64,000 bases of DNA from Streptomyces sp. G44 (GTDB lineage Bacteria > Actinomycetota > Actinomycetes > Streptomycetales > Streptomycetaceae), in the NCBI RefSeq assembly GCF_016905445.1, contig NZ_JAFEXF010000010.1:16564-80563 (forward strand). Direction: 5' to 3'. A program made the translations under genes and the position numbers. The stretch's first letter is position 1; every line of letters starts with the position of its first letter. The notes under the pieces were generated by a model. It had not been told where the DNA came from, ran no database searches, and worked only from the letters and a program-made list of their open reading frames with translations. Below, in pieces: positions 54,183 to 63,636 of this stretch.

Positions 54183-56360
54183 GTGACCAACATCCCGGAG
54201 ACCGGGCGAACCCCCCGCGTCCAGATCCGTCTCATCGTCATCCAGATCCTCGTCGTCTCCCTGCTGCTCACCCTCGGCGGCCGCCTCTGGTACCTCCAGA
54301 TCCGCAACGGCGAGGAGTACGCCAAGGAGGCCTCCGGCAACCACGTCCAGCAGGTCGTCGAGCCCGCCGTGCGCGGCTCGATCCTCGACGCCCGCGGCGT
54401 GCCGATCGCCGACAACCACACGCGCCTGGTCGTCTCGGCGTCCCGCACGGACCTGATGAAGATGAAGGACGACGGCAAGGGCGTCCTCGCCAAGCTCGCC
54501 GACGTCCTCGGCATGGACCCCAAGGACGTCTCCGACAAGGTCCGCCTCTGCGACGCCAAGACCCCCCAGCCCTGCTGGAACGGCTCGCCCTACCAGCCGA
54601 TCCCGATCACCGACGAGGCCACGCCCAAGCAGGCCCTCCAGATCCGCGAGCGCTCCGAGGACTTCCCCGGCATCACCGCCGAGCCCACCGCCGTACGCCG
54701 CTACCCCGCGCCCGGCAAGTCCAACACCGCGCAGGTCCTCGGCTACCTCTCGCCCGTCACCGACGAGGAGATCAACAAGGCCAAGGACACCGACTCCCCG
54801 TTCCTCCGCTCCGACCAGGTCGGCCGCTCCGGGCTTGAACGCACGTACGACAAGCAGCTGCGCGGCAAGGCGGGCGTCACCCGCTACGAGGTCGACAACC
54901 TCGGCCGCGTCATCGGCAAGGCCGAGTCCGACGAGGCGAAGCCGGGGGCGAACGTCGTCACCAGCATCGACGCGCGGGTCCAGGCCGTCTCCGAGTACTG
55001 GCTGAACGACGCGATGAAGAAGGCCCGCCAGGAGTTCGACAAGAACACCGGCGAGAACTACAAGGCCGACGCGGGCGCCGTCGTCGTCATGGAGAACAAG
55101 ACCGGCCGCGTCGTCGCCATGGCCTCCAACCCGACGTACGACCCGAACGCCTGGGTCGGCGGCATCTCCGGCAAGGACTACGCCAAGCTCACCGGCAAGA
55201 AGTCCAACTACCCGCTGCTCAACCGCGCCATCCAGGGCCAGGCGGCCCCCGGCTCGATCTTCAAGGTCATCCCGACGACCGCCGCCGTCAACGCGGGCTA
55301 CGACTTCAACGGCCGCTACCCCTGCCCCAGTTCATACTCGATCGGCGGCCAGACCTTCAAGAACTTCGAGTCCAAGGGCCACGGCTCCATCACCCTCGGC
55401 CAGGCCCTCGAGGTCTCCTGCGACACCGTCTTCTACAAGCTCGCGCACGACCAGTGGAACAAGGACGGCGGCAACAAGCCCCGGCCCGACGCCAAGGACT
55501 GGTTCTACAAGACCGCCCACCAGTTCGGCCTCGGCAAGGAGACCGGCATCGACCTGCCCAACGAGGTCACCGGCCGCGTCCCCGACCGCCAGTGGAAGAA
55601 GGACTACTGGAAGGCCAACAAGGACGCCTGGTGCAAGCAGGGCAAGAAGAGCGGCGGCGACTACGCCGCGCGCATCGCGTACGAGAACTGCCTCGAAGGC
55701 ATGAAGATGCGCGCCGGTGACTCCGTCAACTACTCCATCGGCCAGGGCGACACCCTCGTCACACCGATCCAGATGGCCACGGTCTACTCCGCCATCGCCA
55801 ACGGTGGCACCATGTACGACCCCACCGTCGGCAAGGCGATCATCAGCGCCGACGGCAAGCACATCGAGGAGATCGAGCCCAGGGCCCACGGCAAGCTGCC
55901 GATGGACGCCGAGCTGGTCAAGGACATAGACGGTGCCCTCGCGGACGTCGCCACGCGCGGTACCGCCGCGTGGCGGTTCGGCGGCTGGCCGCAGGACAAG
56001 ATCCCGATGCACGCCAAGACCGGTACCGCCGAGGTCTACGGCAAGCAGACCACCTCGTGGTTCGCGACCTACACCAAGGACTACTCGATCGTCATGACGA
56101 TCTCCCAGGGCGGTACGGGCTCCGGCGCCTCCGGACCCGCCGTCCGCAAGATCTACGACGCGATCTACGGCCTCGACGACAGCGGCAACCAGGACCTGAA
56201 GAAGGCGCTCCTGCCCCAGCCGCAGAAGACCCTGCCGAAGATCCAGCCCGACGGCTCCATCGACGCCCCGAAGGTCAAGCCGTACAAGCCCGAGGCCCCC
56301 AAGCCCAAGGACGAACAGCAGGAACTGGCCGGCGCTCCGGCCGGCTGGAGGCGCGACTGA
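54183..56360 (+). CDS. mrdA: Penicillin-binding protein 2 (class B transpeptidase)
   Basis: A 725-residue PBP cross-linking peptidoglycan. The N-terminal anchor helix (IRLIVIQILVVSLLLTLGGRL, about 17-37) is followed by the dimerisation domain (EPAVRGSILDARGVPIA). The catalytic domain has Ser358 in the SIFK motif (PGSIFKV), a YSIGQGD second motif, and Lys612-TG (HAKTGTAEV). The C-terminal tail is Pro/Lys-rich. The start is GTG with GGAG directly upstream. The stop overlaps the rodA start by one base, the usual PBP2/RodA coupling for the glycosyltransferase-transpeptidase pair. Confidence 0.95.
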   Translation: MTNIPETGRTPRVQIRLIVIQILVVSLLLTLGGRLWYLQIRNGEEYAKEASGNHVQQVVEPAVRGSILDARGVPIADNHTRLVVSASRTDLMKMKDDGKGVLAKLADVLGMDPKDVSDKVRLCDAKTPQPCWNGSPYQPIPITDEATPKQALQIRERSEDFPGITAEPTAVRRYPAPGKSNTAQVLGYLSPVTDEEINKAKDTDSPFLRSDQVGRSGLERTYDKQLRGKAGVTRYEVDNLGRVIGKAESDEAKPGANVVTSIDARVQAVSEYWLNDAMKKARQEFDKNTGENYKADAGAVVVMENKTGRVVAMASNPTYDPNAWVGGISGKDYAKLTGKKSNYPLLNRAIQGQAAPGSIFKVIPTTAAVNAGYDFNGRYPCPSSYSIGGQTFKNFESKGHGSITLGQALEVSCDTVFYKLAHDQWNKDGGNKPRPDAKDWFYKTAHQFGLGKETGIDLPNEVTGRVPDRQWKKDYWKANKDAWCKQGKKSGGDYAARIAYENCLEGMKMRAGDSVNYSIGQGDTLVTPIQMATVYSAIANGGTMYDPTVGKAIISADGKHIEEIEPRAHGKLPMDAELVKDIDGALADVATRGTAAWRFGGWPQDKIPMHAKTGTAEVYGKQTTSWFATYTKDYSIVMTISQGGTGSGASGPAVRKIYDAIYGLDDSGNQDLKKALLPQPQKTLPKIQPDGSIDAPKVKPYKPEAPKPKDEQQELAGAPAGWRRD

Positions 56361-57553
56361 TGACCAACAGTGGCTTCTCCGTCTCCGGGTACGGCCCCGA
56401 GCGCTCGCAGATGTCCCGGCTGCTCGCCCGCGACTCGATAGTGCGCCGGCTCGACTGGCCGATGCTCCTCGCCGCGCTCGCGCTCTCCGCGATCGGCTCG
56501 GCGCTCGTCTACTCCGCGACCCGCAACCGCACCGAGCTCGTCGGCGACGACCCGTACGCCTTCCTCGTCAAGCACGTCATCAACATCGGCATCGGGCTCG
56601 CCCTGATGGCGGGCACGGTCTGGCTCGGCCACCGCACGCTGCGCACCGCCGTGCCGATCCTCTACGGCATCTCGGTCTTCCTGGTGCTGCTGGTCCTGAC
56701 CCCGCTCGGAGCGACCATCAACGGCGCCCACGCGTGGATCGTCATCGCGGGCCAGTCGCTCCAGCCCTCCGAGTTCTGCAAGGTCACGATCATCCTGGGC
56801 ATGGCGATGCTCCTCGCCGCCCGGGTCGACGCGGGCGACAAGGAGCACCCCGACCACCGCACGGTCGTCCAGGCCCTCGGCCTCGCCGCCGTACCCGTCA
56901 TGATCGTCATGCTGATGCCGGACCTCGGCTCGGTCATGGTCATGGTGATGATCGTCCTCGGCGTGCTGCTGGCCTCCGGCGCCTCCAACCGCTGGGTCTT
57001 CGGCCTGCTCGGCACGGGCGCGCTGGGCGGCATCGCCATATGGCAGCTCGGCGTCCTGGACGACTACCAGATCGCCCGCTTCGCCGCCTTCGCCAACCCC
57101 GCGCTCGACCCCGCGGGCGTCGGCTACAACACCAACCAGGCCCGCATCGCCATCGGCTCCGGCGGCCTCACCGGCACCGGCCTCACCAACGGCTCGCAGA
57201 CCACCGGACAGTTCGTCCCCGAACAGCAGACCGACTTCGTTTTCACCGTGGCGGGCGAGGAACTGGGCTTCGTCGGCGCGGGCGCCATCCTGCTCCTGCT
57301 CGGCGTCGTCCTGTGGCGGGCCTGCGCCATCGCCCGGGAGACCACCGAGCTCTACGGCACGATCGTCGCCGCCGGCATCATCGCCTGGTTCGCCTTCCAG
57401 TCCTTCGAGAACATCGGGATGACGCTCGGCATCATGCCGGTCGCGGGCCTTCCGCTGCCCTTCGTCAGCTACGGAGGCTCGTCGATGTTCGCGGTCTGGG
57501 TGGCGGTCGGACTGCTCCAGTCGATCAAGGTGCAGCGCCCGATGTCCGCGTGA
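56360..57553 (+). CDS. rodA: Peptidoglycan glycosyltransferase RodA (SEDS family)
   Basis: A 397-residue polytopic SEDS protein with about ten membrane segments that polymerises lipid II glycan strands together with PBP2. SEDS landmarks include GAHAWIVIAGQSLQPSEFCKV, DLGSVMVMVMIVLGVLLASG, VPEQQTDFVFTVAGEELGFVG and GLPLPFVSYGGSSMFAVW. The ATG overlaps the mrdA stop. It is the Sfr/RodA gene of the Streptomyces mre cluster, acting in spore-wall formation. A 71-base gap follows before the CYTH-CHAD gene. Confidence 0.95.
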   Translation: MTNSGFSVSGYGPERSQMSRLLARDSIVRRLDWPMLLAALALSAIGSALVYSATRNRTELVGDDPYAFLVKHVINIGIGLALMAGTVWLGHRTLRTAVPILYGISVFLVLLVLTPLGATINGAHAWIVIAGQSLQPSEFCKVTIILGMAMLLAARVDAGDKEHPDHRTVVQALGLAAVPVMIVMLMPDLGSVMVMVMIVLGVLLASGASNRWVFGLLGTGALGGIAIWQLGVLDDYQIARFAAFANPALDPAGVGYNTNQARIAIGSGGLTGTGLTNGSQTTGQFVPEQQTDFVFTVAGEELGFVGAGAILLLLGVVLWRACAIARETTELYGTIVAAGIIAWFAFQSFENIGMTLGIMPVAGLPLPFVSYGGSSMFAVWVAVGLLQSIKVQRPMSA

Positions 57554-57612
57554 CCCGCCGAAGTCCGCTGCGCCGCATCTCCGGCCGCACGTTTGGTTTC
57601 GTCTTTCGCGTC

Positions 57613-57618
57613 TAGATT
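57613..57618 (+). promoter_or_regulatory. -10 box of probable leaderless CYTH-CHAD transcript
   Basis: TAGATT fits TANNNT and ends six bases before the ATG. There is no ribosome binding site between the two. Confidence 0.5.
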
Positions 57619-57624
57619 CAATAC

Positions 57625-59238
57625 ATGGCGGAGACGAAGCGCGAGGTCGAGCGGAAGTACGACATCGGGGCGGACGCGGAGCTGCCCGACCTGACCGGGG
57701 TGCCCGGGGTCGGGGAGGTCCTCGACAAGGGCGTCGTCGAACTGGACGCCGTCTACTGGGACACCCCCGACCAGCGCCTGGCCGCCGCCTCCATCACCCT
57801 GCGGCGCCGCACCGGCGGCGCCGACGAGGGCTGGCACCTGAAGCTGCCGGTGTCGCTCGCCGACGGCGTACGGGACGAGATCCACGCGCCGCTCTCCGAC
57901 GAGGTGCCCCCCGCCCTTCTCGACCTCGTGCGCTCCCGCGTCCGCGAGGCCGAACTCGCGCCCCTCGTACGCCTGTTGTCCGCACGCGACCTGCGCCACC
58001 TCGTCGACGCCGACGGTGAACTGCTCGCCGAGGTCAGCATCGACGCGGTCCGGGCCGAGCGGCTCACCAAGGGCGGCGGCACGGCCGCGTGGTCCGAGAT
58101 CGAGGTGGAGCTCGCGGACGACGGCGACCCCGCGCTCCTCGACAAGATCGAGAAGAAGCTGAAGCAGGCGGGCGTACGCCGCTCCACCTCGGACTCGAAG
58201 CTCGCCCGGGCCCTCGCGCAGACCGCGCCGAAGGGCCGCAAGGCCGAGAAGGCCGGACTCGCGCCCGCCGAGGGAGCGGTCCGCCTCGGCAAGAAGGCCG
58301 GCAAGAGCGAAGCCGTCGCCGAGGCCGTGCGGGAGGCCGTCGGCGACGGCCGCGGAACCGCCGGGGACCACGTCCTCGCCTACCTCCGCGCCCAGCGCGA
58401 CGCGATCGTCTCCCTCGACCCCGCCGTCCGCCGCGGCCTGCCCGACTCCCTCCACCAGATGCGGGTCGCCACCCGCCGCATGCGCAGCGCCTTCAAGTCG
58501 TACCGGAAGATCCTCGACCGCACCGTCACCGACCCGGTGGGCGACGAACTCAAGTGGCTCGCCGCGCAGCTCGGCGTCGACCGCGACCAGGAAGTCCTCG
58601 CCGCCCGGTTCGCCGCCCGCGTCGAAGCCCTGCCGAAGACCCTCCTCCTCGGCCCGGTCGACGCGCGGCTGCGCATCTGGTCCACCGGGCGCGGCGCCGA
58701 CGCCCGGCGCGGCACCCTGGCCGTCCTGGACGGCGAGCGCTACCTCACGCTCCTGGACACCCTCGACGCCCTGCTCGCCACGCCCCCGCTGCGCCCGGCC
58801 GCCTCCGCGCCGCCCGGCAAGGCGCTCCCCAAGGCGCTCCTGAAGGACTACGCCCGCCTCGCCGGCCGCGTCGAGCACGCCCTCGCGCTCGCCCCCGGCC
58901 AGGAACGCGACCGGGCCATGCACGAGGCCCGCAAGGCCGCCAAGCGCGCCCGGTACGCGGGCGAGGCGGCGGTCCCCGCGCTCGGGGCGCCCGCCGGGCG
59001 CTTCGCGAAGCGGATGAAGGCCGTGCAGAGCGTGCTCGGCGACCACCAGGACAGCGTGGTCGCCCGTGAGGCCGTGCGGACCCTCGGCACCCAGGCCCAC
59101 CTGGCGGGGGAGAGCGCCTTCACCTGGGGGCTGCTGTACGGCCAGGAGGAAGCGGTCGCCGCCGAGCGCGAGCGCGAACTGCCGGCGGTGTGGGCCAAGG
59201 CCTCCCGGACGAAAATCCGGGCGGCTCTGGGCAGCTGA
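57625..59238 (+). CDS. CYTH and CHAD domain protein (polyphosphate-related)
   Basis: A 537-residue protein. The N-terminal CYTH domain (about 1-190) begins with the EVERKY signature (TKREVERKYDI) and has YWDTPDQRLAAASITLRRRTGG with the expected basic and acidic metal/triphosphate residues. The CHAD domain (about 235-530) is helical with conserved histidines: VLAYLRAQRDAIVSLDP, DSLHQMRVATRRMRSAFKS, MHEARKAAKRARYAGEA and VLGDHQDSVVARE. CHAD domains bind polyphosphate and CYTH domains act on triphosphates, so a role in polyphosphate handling is likely. It lies alone after the mre cluster. Confidence 0.93.
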   Translation: MAETKREVERKYDIGADAELPDLTGVPGVGEVLDKGVVELDAVYWDTPDQRLAAASITLRRRTGGADEGWHLKLPVSLADGVRDEIHAPLSDEVPPALLDLVRSRVREAELAPLVRLLSARDLRHLVDADGELLAEVSIDAVRAERLTKGGGTAAWSEIEVELADDGDPALLDKIEKKLKQAGVRRSTSDSKLARALAQTAPKGRKAEKAGLAPAEGAVRLGKKAGKSEAVAEAVREAVGDGRGTAGDHVLAYLRAQRDAIVSLDPAVRRGLPDSLHQMRVATRRMRSAFKSYRKILDRTVTDPVGDELKWLAAQLGVDRDQEVLAARFAARVEALPKTLLLGPVDARLRIWSTGRGADARRGTLAVLDGERYLTLLDTLDALLATPPLRPAASAPPGKALPKALLKDYARLAGRVEHALALAPGQERDRAMHEARKAAKRARYAGEAAVPALGAPAGRFAKRMKAVQSVLGDHQDSVVAREAVRTLGTQAHLAGESAFTWGLLYGQEEAVAAERERELPAVWAKASRTKIRAALGS

Positions 59239-59288
59239 ACGCCGGGGTACGCTTGATGGTCACCCCTGCCGGCTCATGAAGGTTCGCG

Positions 59289-61214
59289 ATGTCTGTCGAA
59301 TCGGTCTTCCCACAGCTCGAAGCTCTGCTCCCGCATGTGCAGAAGCCAATCCAGTACGTCGGCGGTGAGCTGAACTCCACCGTCAAGCCGTGGGACAGCT
59401 GCGACGTCCGCTGGGCGCTCATGTACCCCGACGCGTACGAGGTCGGGCTGCCCAACCAGGGCGTCATGATCCTCTACGAGGTGCTGAACGAACGCGAGGG
59501 CGTCCTCGCCGAGCGCACGTACAGCGTGTGGCCCGACCTGGAGGCGCTCATGCGCGAGCACCAGGTCCCGCAGTTCACGGTGGACAGCCACCGCCCGGTC
59601 AAGGCGTTCGACGTCTTCGGACTCAGCTTCTCCACCGAGCTGGGGTACACGAACATGCTGGCCGCCCTGGACCTCGCGGGCATCCCGCTGGAGTCCAAGG
59701 ACCGCACCGTCGAGGACCCGATCGTCCTCGCCGGCGGCCACGCCGCCTTCAACCCCGAGCCGATCGCCGACTTCATCGACGCGGCGATCATCGGCGACGG
59801 CGAGCAGGCCGTGCTCGACATGACCGGGATCATCCGCGCCTGGAAGGCGGAGGGCCGCCCCGGCGGCCGCGAGGAGGTCCTCCTCCGCCTCGCCAGAACC
59901 GGCTCGGTCTACATCCCGGCGTTCTACGACGTCGAGTACCTCCCGGACGGCCGCATCGCCCGTGTCGTGCCGAACCGCTCGGGCGTGCCGTGGCGCGTGT
60001 CCAAGCACACCGTCATGGACCTCGACGAGTGGCCCTACCCCAAGCAGCCCCTCGTCCCGCTCGCGGAGACCGTCCACGAGCGCATGTCCGTCGAGATCTT
60101 CCGCGGCTGCACCCGCGGCTGCCGTTTCTGCCAGGCCGGCATGATCACGCGCCCCGTGCGGGAGCGAAGCATCACCGGCATCGGCGACATGGTCGAGAAG
60201 GGCCTGAAGGCGACCGGCTTCGAAGAGGTCGGCCTGCTCTCGCTCTCCTCCGCGGACCACACCGAGATCGCCGAGGTCGCCAAGGGTCTCGCCGACCGGT
60301 ACGAGGAGGACAAGATCGGCCTGTCCCTCCCCTCGACCCGCGTCGACGCCTTCAACGTCGACCTCGCCAACGAGCTGACCAGGAACGGCCGCCGGTCGGG
60401 CCTGACCTTCGCCCCCGAGGGCGGCTCCGAGCGCATGCGCAAGGTCATCAACAAGATGGTGTCCGAGGAAGACCTCATCCGCACCGTCTCGACCGCGTAC
60501 GGCAACGGCTGGCGCCAGGTGAAGCTGTACTTCATGTGCGGCCTGCCCACCGAGACGGACGACGACGTCCTCCAGATCGCCGACATGGCGACGAAGGTCA
60601 TCGCCAAGGGCCGCGAGGTCTCCGGCTCCAACGACATCCGCTGCACGGTCTCGATCGGCGGCTTCGTCCCCAAGCCGCACACCCCCTTCCAGTGGGCCCC
60701 GCAGCTCTCCGCCGAGGAGACCGACGCCCGCCTGGAGAAGCTCCGCGACAAGATCCGCGGCGACAAGAAGTACGGCCGCTCCATCGGCTTCCGCTACCAC
60801 GACGGCAAGCCCGGCATCGTCGAGGGCCTGCTCTCGCGCGGCGACCGCCGCATCGGCGCCGTCATCCGCGCGGTCTACGACGAGGGCGGCCGCTTCGACG
60901 GCTGGCGCGAGCACTTCTCCTACGAGCGCTGGATGCGCTGCGCCGACAAGACGCTGCCCGGGATGGGCGTCGACGTCGACTGGTACACGACGCGCGAGCG
61001 CGCGTACGAGGAGGTCCTGCCCTGGGACCACCTGGACTCCGGTCTCGACAAGGACTGGCTCTGGGAGGACTGGCAGGACGCGCTCGACGAGACCGAGGTC
61101 GAGGACTGCCGCTGGACGCCGTGCTTCGACTGCGGCGTGTGCCCCCAGATGGACACGCACATCCAGATCGGCCCCACCGGCAAGAAGCTGCTGCCGCTCA
61201 CGGTCGTGAAGTAG
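59289..61214 (+). CDS. B12-binding-domain radical SAM protein (TIGR03960 family)
   Basis: A 641-residue enzyme. The N-terminal part (about 1-190) resembles a B12-binding fold (ALMYPDAYEVGLPNQGVMIL, VFGLSFSTELGYTNMLA). The radical SAM core has the [4Fe-4S] cysteines Cys274, Cys278 and Cys281 in RGCTRGCRFCQAG. The C-terminus has a second cysteine cluster (CRWTPCFDCGVCPQMD). In many bacteria this protein is fused to, or paired with, the TIGR03936 domain encoded two genes downstream. The substrate is unknown to me; the constant position before RNase E suggests an RNA or ribosome-related modification. The ATG has a modest GAAGG upstream. Confidence 0.93.
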   Translation: MSVESVFPQLEALLPHVQKPIQYVGGELNSTVKPWDSCDVRWALMYPDAYEVGLPNQGVMILYEVLNEREGVLAERTYSVWPDLEALMREHQVPQFTVDSHRPVKAFDVFGLSFSTELGYTNMLAALDLAGIPLESKDRTVEDPIVLAGGHAAFNPEPIADFIDAAIIGDGEQAVLDMTGIIRAWKAEGRPGGREEVLLRLARTGSVYIPAFYDVEYLPDGRIARVVPNRSGVPWRVSKHTVMDLDEWPYPKQPLVPLAETVHERMSVEIFRGCTRGCRFCQAGMITRPVRERSITGIGDMVEKGLKATGFEEVGLLSLSSADHTEIAEVAKGLADRYEEDKIGLSLPSTRVDAFNVDLANELTRNGRRSGLTFAPEGGSERMRKVINKMVSEEDLIRTVSTAYGNGWRQVKLYFMCGLPTETDDDVLQIADMATKVIAKGREVSGSNDIRCTVSIGGFVPKPHTPFQWAPQLSAEETDARLEKLRDKIRGDKKYGRSIGFRYHDGKPGIVEGLLSRGDRRIGAVIRAVYDEGGRFDGWREHFSYERWMRCADKTLPGMGVDVDWYTTRERAYEEVLPWDHLDSGLDKDWLWEDWQDALDETEVEDCRWTPCFDCGVCPQMDTHIQIGPTGKKLLPLTVVK

Positions 61215-61225
61215 CGGCGGCGCGG

Positions 61226-61771
61226 ATGCCCGAACTCGCCCCGCCCACCGGCCTGGTGCACCACTCCTACATCGCGGCGATGGAGGAGTTCCGGGCCGAG
61301 GGGCGCGGCGGGCCCGACGACGACACGACGCTCGGCGCCACCCTGGGCGAGTACGGCGAGAAGTGGCACGACCCCGCCGTCTTCGAGCGGTACGTCGCCG
61401 AGGTGACCGCCGCCGAACACCCCGCGGGGCGGCTCGGCGTCCCCGTCACCACCCTCTGGTACCTGGACGGCGGCGACTACCTCGGCCGCATCGCCATCCG
61501 CCACACCATCGGCACCCGCTTCCTGCGCGAGTACGGCGGCCACATCGGCTACGACGTACGCCCCACCGCCCGCCGCCGCGGCCACGCCACCGCGATGCTG
61601 CGCGGCTGCCTGCCGTACGCCGCGCGACTGGGCCTGGAATCCGTGCTGGTGACCTGCGACACCGACAACACCGGTTCCCGCAAGGTCATCGAGGCCTCGG
61701 GCGGCGTCTTCGAGGACGAGCGGGGCGGAAAACTGCGGTACTGGATCCGAACCGGACTCCCGCGCGTCTAG
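61226..61771 (+). CDS. GNAT family N-acetyltransferase
   Basis: A 181-residue acetyltransferase. The acetyl-CoA loop is VRPTARRRGHATAMLRGCL (about residues 112-130, the RxxGHA/T pattern) and the preceding strand GHIGYDV fits motif A. The later CDTDNTGSRKVIEASGGVFE is motif B, typical of the group acetylating small amines or peptides. It starts 12 bases after the radical SAM stop, in the same operon. The ATG is the only reasonable start; GGCGGCGCGG gives weak ribosome binding, so coupling from the upstream gene is likely. Substrate unknown. Confidence 0.9.
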   Translation: MPELAPPTGLVHHSYIAAMEEFRAEGRGGPDDDTTLGATLGEYGEKWHDPAVFERYVAEVTAAEHPAGRLGVPVTTLWYLDGGDYLGRIAIRHTIGTRFLREYGGHIGYDVRPTARRRGHATAMLRGCLPYAARLGLESVLVTCDTDNTGSRKVIEASGGVFEDERGGKLRYWIRTGLPRV

Positions 61772-61777
61772 GACGAC

Positions 61778-62788
61778 ATGGACCTGGAAAAACGACCTGC
61801 CCACCGAGCGGAACAGCAGCCGCCGCCGGGGCAGGCCGACCGGCACCCCCCGCAGGCCGAGGGCTGCCTCGCCGTCGCGATCCGGCTGCCGGTGCGGATC
61901 GTGGTGCTCGTACTCGTCGTGCCGGTGCGCCTCGCCTGGGACGCGCTCGCGGTGTGCGGCCGCTTCCTGTACTTCAGGGGACTGCGACCGATCGGGCGCG
62001 GTGTCGGCGCCGTCGTCACGTGGCTGTTCAAGGCCGTGTTCGTGTGGCCGTGGGTGGGTCTTTGGCGGTACGTGGTGGTGCCGGTCGGTGTGGCGCTGGC
62101 GTGGCTGGGGCGGGTGCTGTTCGTGGTGCCGGCGGTGTGGCTGTACCGGTGGGTCCTCACGCCGCTCGGCCATGGCATCGCCTGGCTGGCGCGCGGGATC
62201 GGTGCCGGTGCCGCCTGGCTGGCCCGGGGCATCGGCGCCGGAGCCGCGTGGCTCGGACGCGGCATCTGGGCCGTCGTCTCGACCCTGTGCCGCTGGCTCT
62301 TCGTCGCCCCCGCGACGGCCGTGTGGCGCTGGGTGCTCGCACCCCTCGGGCGGGCCGTCGCCGTCGTCGCGCGGGAGGTCGGCGACGCGCTCGGACACGC
62401 CTGGCGCGTCGCCGGGCACATCTCCCTCGTCATCGGCCGCTTCCTCGCCCGCCTCCTTCGGTGGATCTTCGTCGAGCCGGTGCGGTGGGCCTACCGCACC
62501 GTCCTCACCCCCATCGGCCACGTGGTCCGCGACGCCGTGTGGCGCCCCGCCGCCAGGGCCGCCAAGGAGATCCGCCGCGCCACCCGCCAGGCCCTGTCCT
62601 CCGCACGGGAGAGCGTGCGGCAGGCGCGGGCCGACGTGCGCCGCATGCTGTTCGGAGCACCGAAGCAGACGGTGCCGGTGGGGGCGGTGCCGGGGGAGCC
62701 GGTCCCGGTACCGGCGGCCCGGCGGGAACCCGACGCGCCCGGTGCACGTACTCTAGGTAGCAGTACGACCGCTCTGATGAAGGACTGA
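61778..62788 (+). CDS. Tryptophan-rich, repetitive membrane-associated protein
   Basis: A 336-residue protein I cannot name. After a hydrophilic Pro/Gln-rich start there is a series of amphipathic/hydrophobic segments between about 30 and 260. Each ends in a basic-aromatic turn: LYRWVLTPLGHGIAWLARG, WRWVLAPLGRAVAVVARE and WAYRTVLTPIGHVVRDAVW. A perfect double unit ARGIGAGAAWL occurs in the middle. The C-terminus is basic, then Pro/Val-rich. The recurring (W/Y)R(W/T)VL(T/A)P(L/I)G unit suggests internal duplication. It lies six bases after the acetyltransferase and five or six before the TIGR03936 gene, so it belongs to the radical-SAM operon. Confidence 0.75.
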   Translation: MDLEKRPAHRAEQQPPPGQADRHPPQAEGCLAVAIRLPVRIVVLVLVVPVRLAWDALAVCGRFLYFRGLRPIGRGVGAVVTWLFKAVFVWPWVGLWRYVVVPVGVALAWLGRVLFVVPAVWLYRWVLTPLGHGIAWLARGIGAGAAWLARGIGAGAAWLGRGIWAVVSTLCRWLFVAPATAVWRWVLAPLGRAVAVVAREVGDALGHAWRVAGHISLVIGRFLARLLRWIFVEPVRWAYRTVLTPIGHVVRDAVWRPAARAAKEIRRATRQALSSARESVRQARADVRRMLFGAPKQTVPVGAVPGEPVPVPAARREPDAPGARTLGSSTTALMKD

Positions 62789-62835
62789 CGACACTGGGCA
62801 AGCGACAGCCCGAAGGCCCGCCGCCCGCACCCGCG

Positions 62836-63636
62836 GTGCAGCGCATCCGCCTGCGCTACACCAAGCGCGGCCGCCTCCGGTTCACCAGCCACCGTGACTT
62901 CCAGCGCGCCTTCGAGCGTGCGCTGCGCCGCGCCGAGGTGCCCATGGCGTACTCGGCCGGGTTCACCCCGCACCCGAAGGTGTCGTACGCCAATGCCGCA
63001 CCCACCGGCACGGGCAGTGAGGCCGAGTACCTGGAGATCGCGCTCACCGCGCCGCGCGACCCCGACCAGCTCCGCGAGCTGCTCGACGAGTCGCTGCCGG
63101 ACGGCCTGGACATCACCGACGCCGTCGAGTCCCGCACCTCAGGCCTCGCCGACCGGCTGACCGCCTCCGTCTGGGAGCTGCGCCTGGACGGCGTCGAGCC
63201 CGCACAGGCACAGCGCGCGGCCGACCTGTTCCGCGCCGCGGACAAGGTCGAGGTGCAGCGCCGCACGAAGAACGGCATGCGCACCTTCGACGCGCGCGAA
63301 GCCGTCGTGAGCCTGGAAGCGATCACCGACAGTGAAGTGATCACGCACGACACCGATAGGCCGACCGACAAGCCCTGTGCGATACTGCGGCTGGTTGTTC
63401 GGCACGTGACACCTGCCGTACGACCCGACGACGTCCTGTCCGGTCTCCGAGCCGTGGCCGACCTGGCGCCGCCGGTCCCCGCAGCGGTGACCAGGCTGGC
63501 GCAGGGGCTTTTCGATGAAGAGACCGGCACGGTGACCGACCCGCTCGCGCCCGACCGCGAGGCAGTCACGGCCGCATCACCCACGGCCGCCGTACCTGCC
63601 GCCGCGACGGCGCCGGTGCCGGAAGGCCCCCGTTAA
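62836..63636 (+). CDS. TIGR03936-family radical-SAM-associated protein
   Basis: A 266-residue protein from the GTG listed. It begins with the family core QRIRLRYTKRGRLRFTSHRD and has RRAEVPMAYSAGFTPHPKVS. It normally accompanies the TIGR03960 radical SAM enzyme (encoded at 59289), as a separate gene or a fused domain. The GTG has no ribosome binding site. An in-frame CTG at 62794, five bases after the upstream stop and nine bases after AAGGA, would add GKRQPEGPPPAPA, an extension I remember from Streptomyces homologs. The C-terminal tail (from about 235) is Ala/Pro/Thr-rich. It precedes the RNase E/G gene. Confidence 0.9.
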   Translation: MQRIRLRYTKRGRLRFTSHRDFQRAFERALRRAEVPMAYSAGFTPHPKVSYANAAPTGTGSEAEYLEIALTAPRDPDQLRELLDESLPDGLDITDAVESRTSGLADRLTASVWELRLDGVEPAQAQRAADLFRAADKVEVQRRTKNGMRTFDAREAVVSLEAITDSEVITHDTDRPTDKPCAILRLVVRHVTPAVRPDDVLSGLRAVADLAPPVPAAVTRLAQGLFDEETGTVTDPLAPDREAVTAASPTAAVPAAATAPVPEGPR

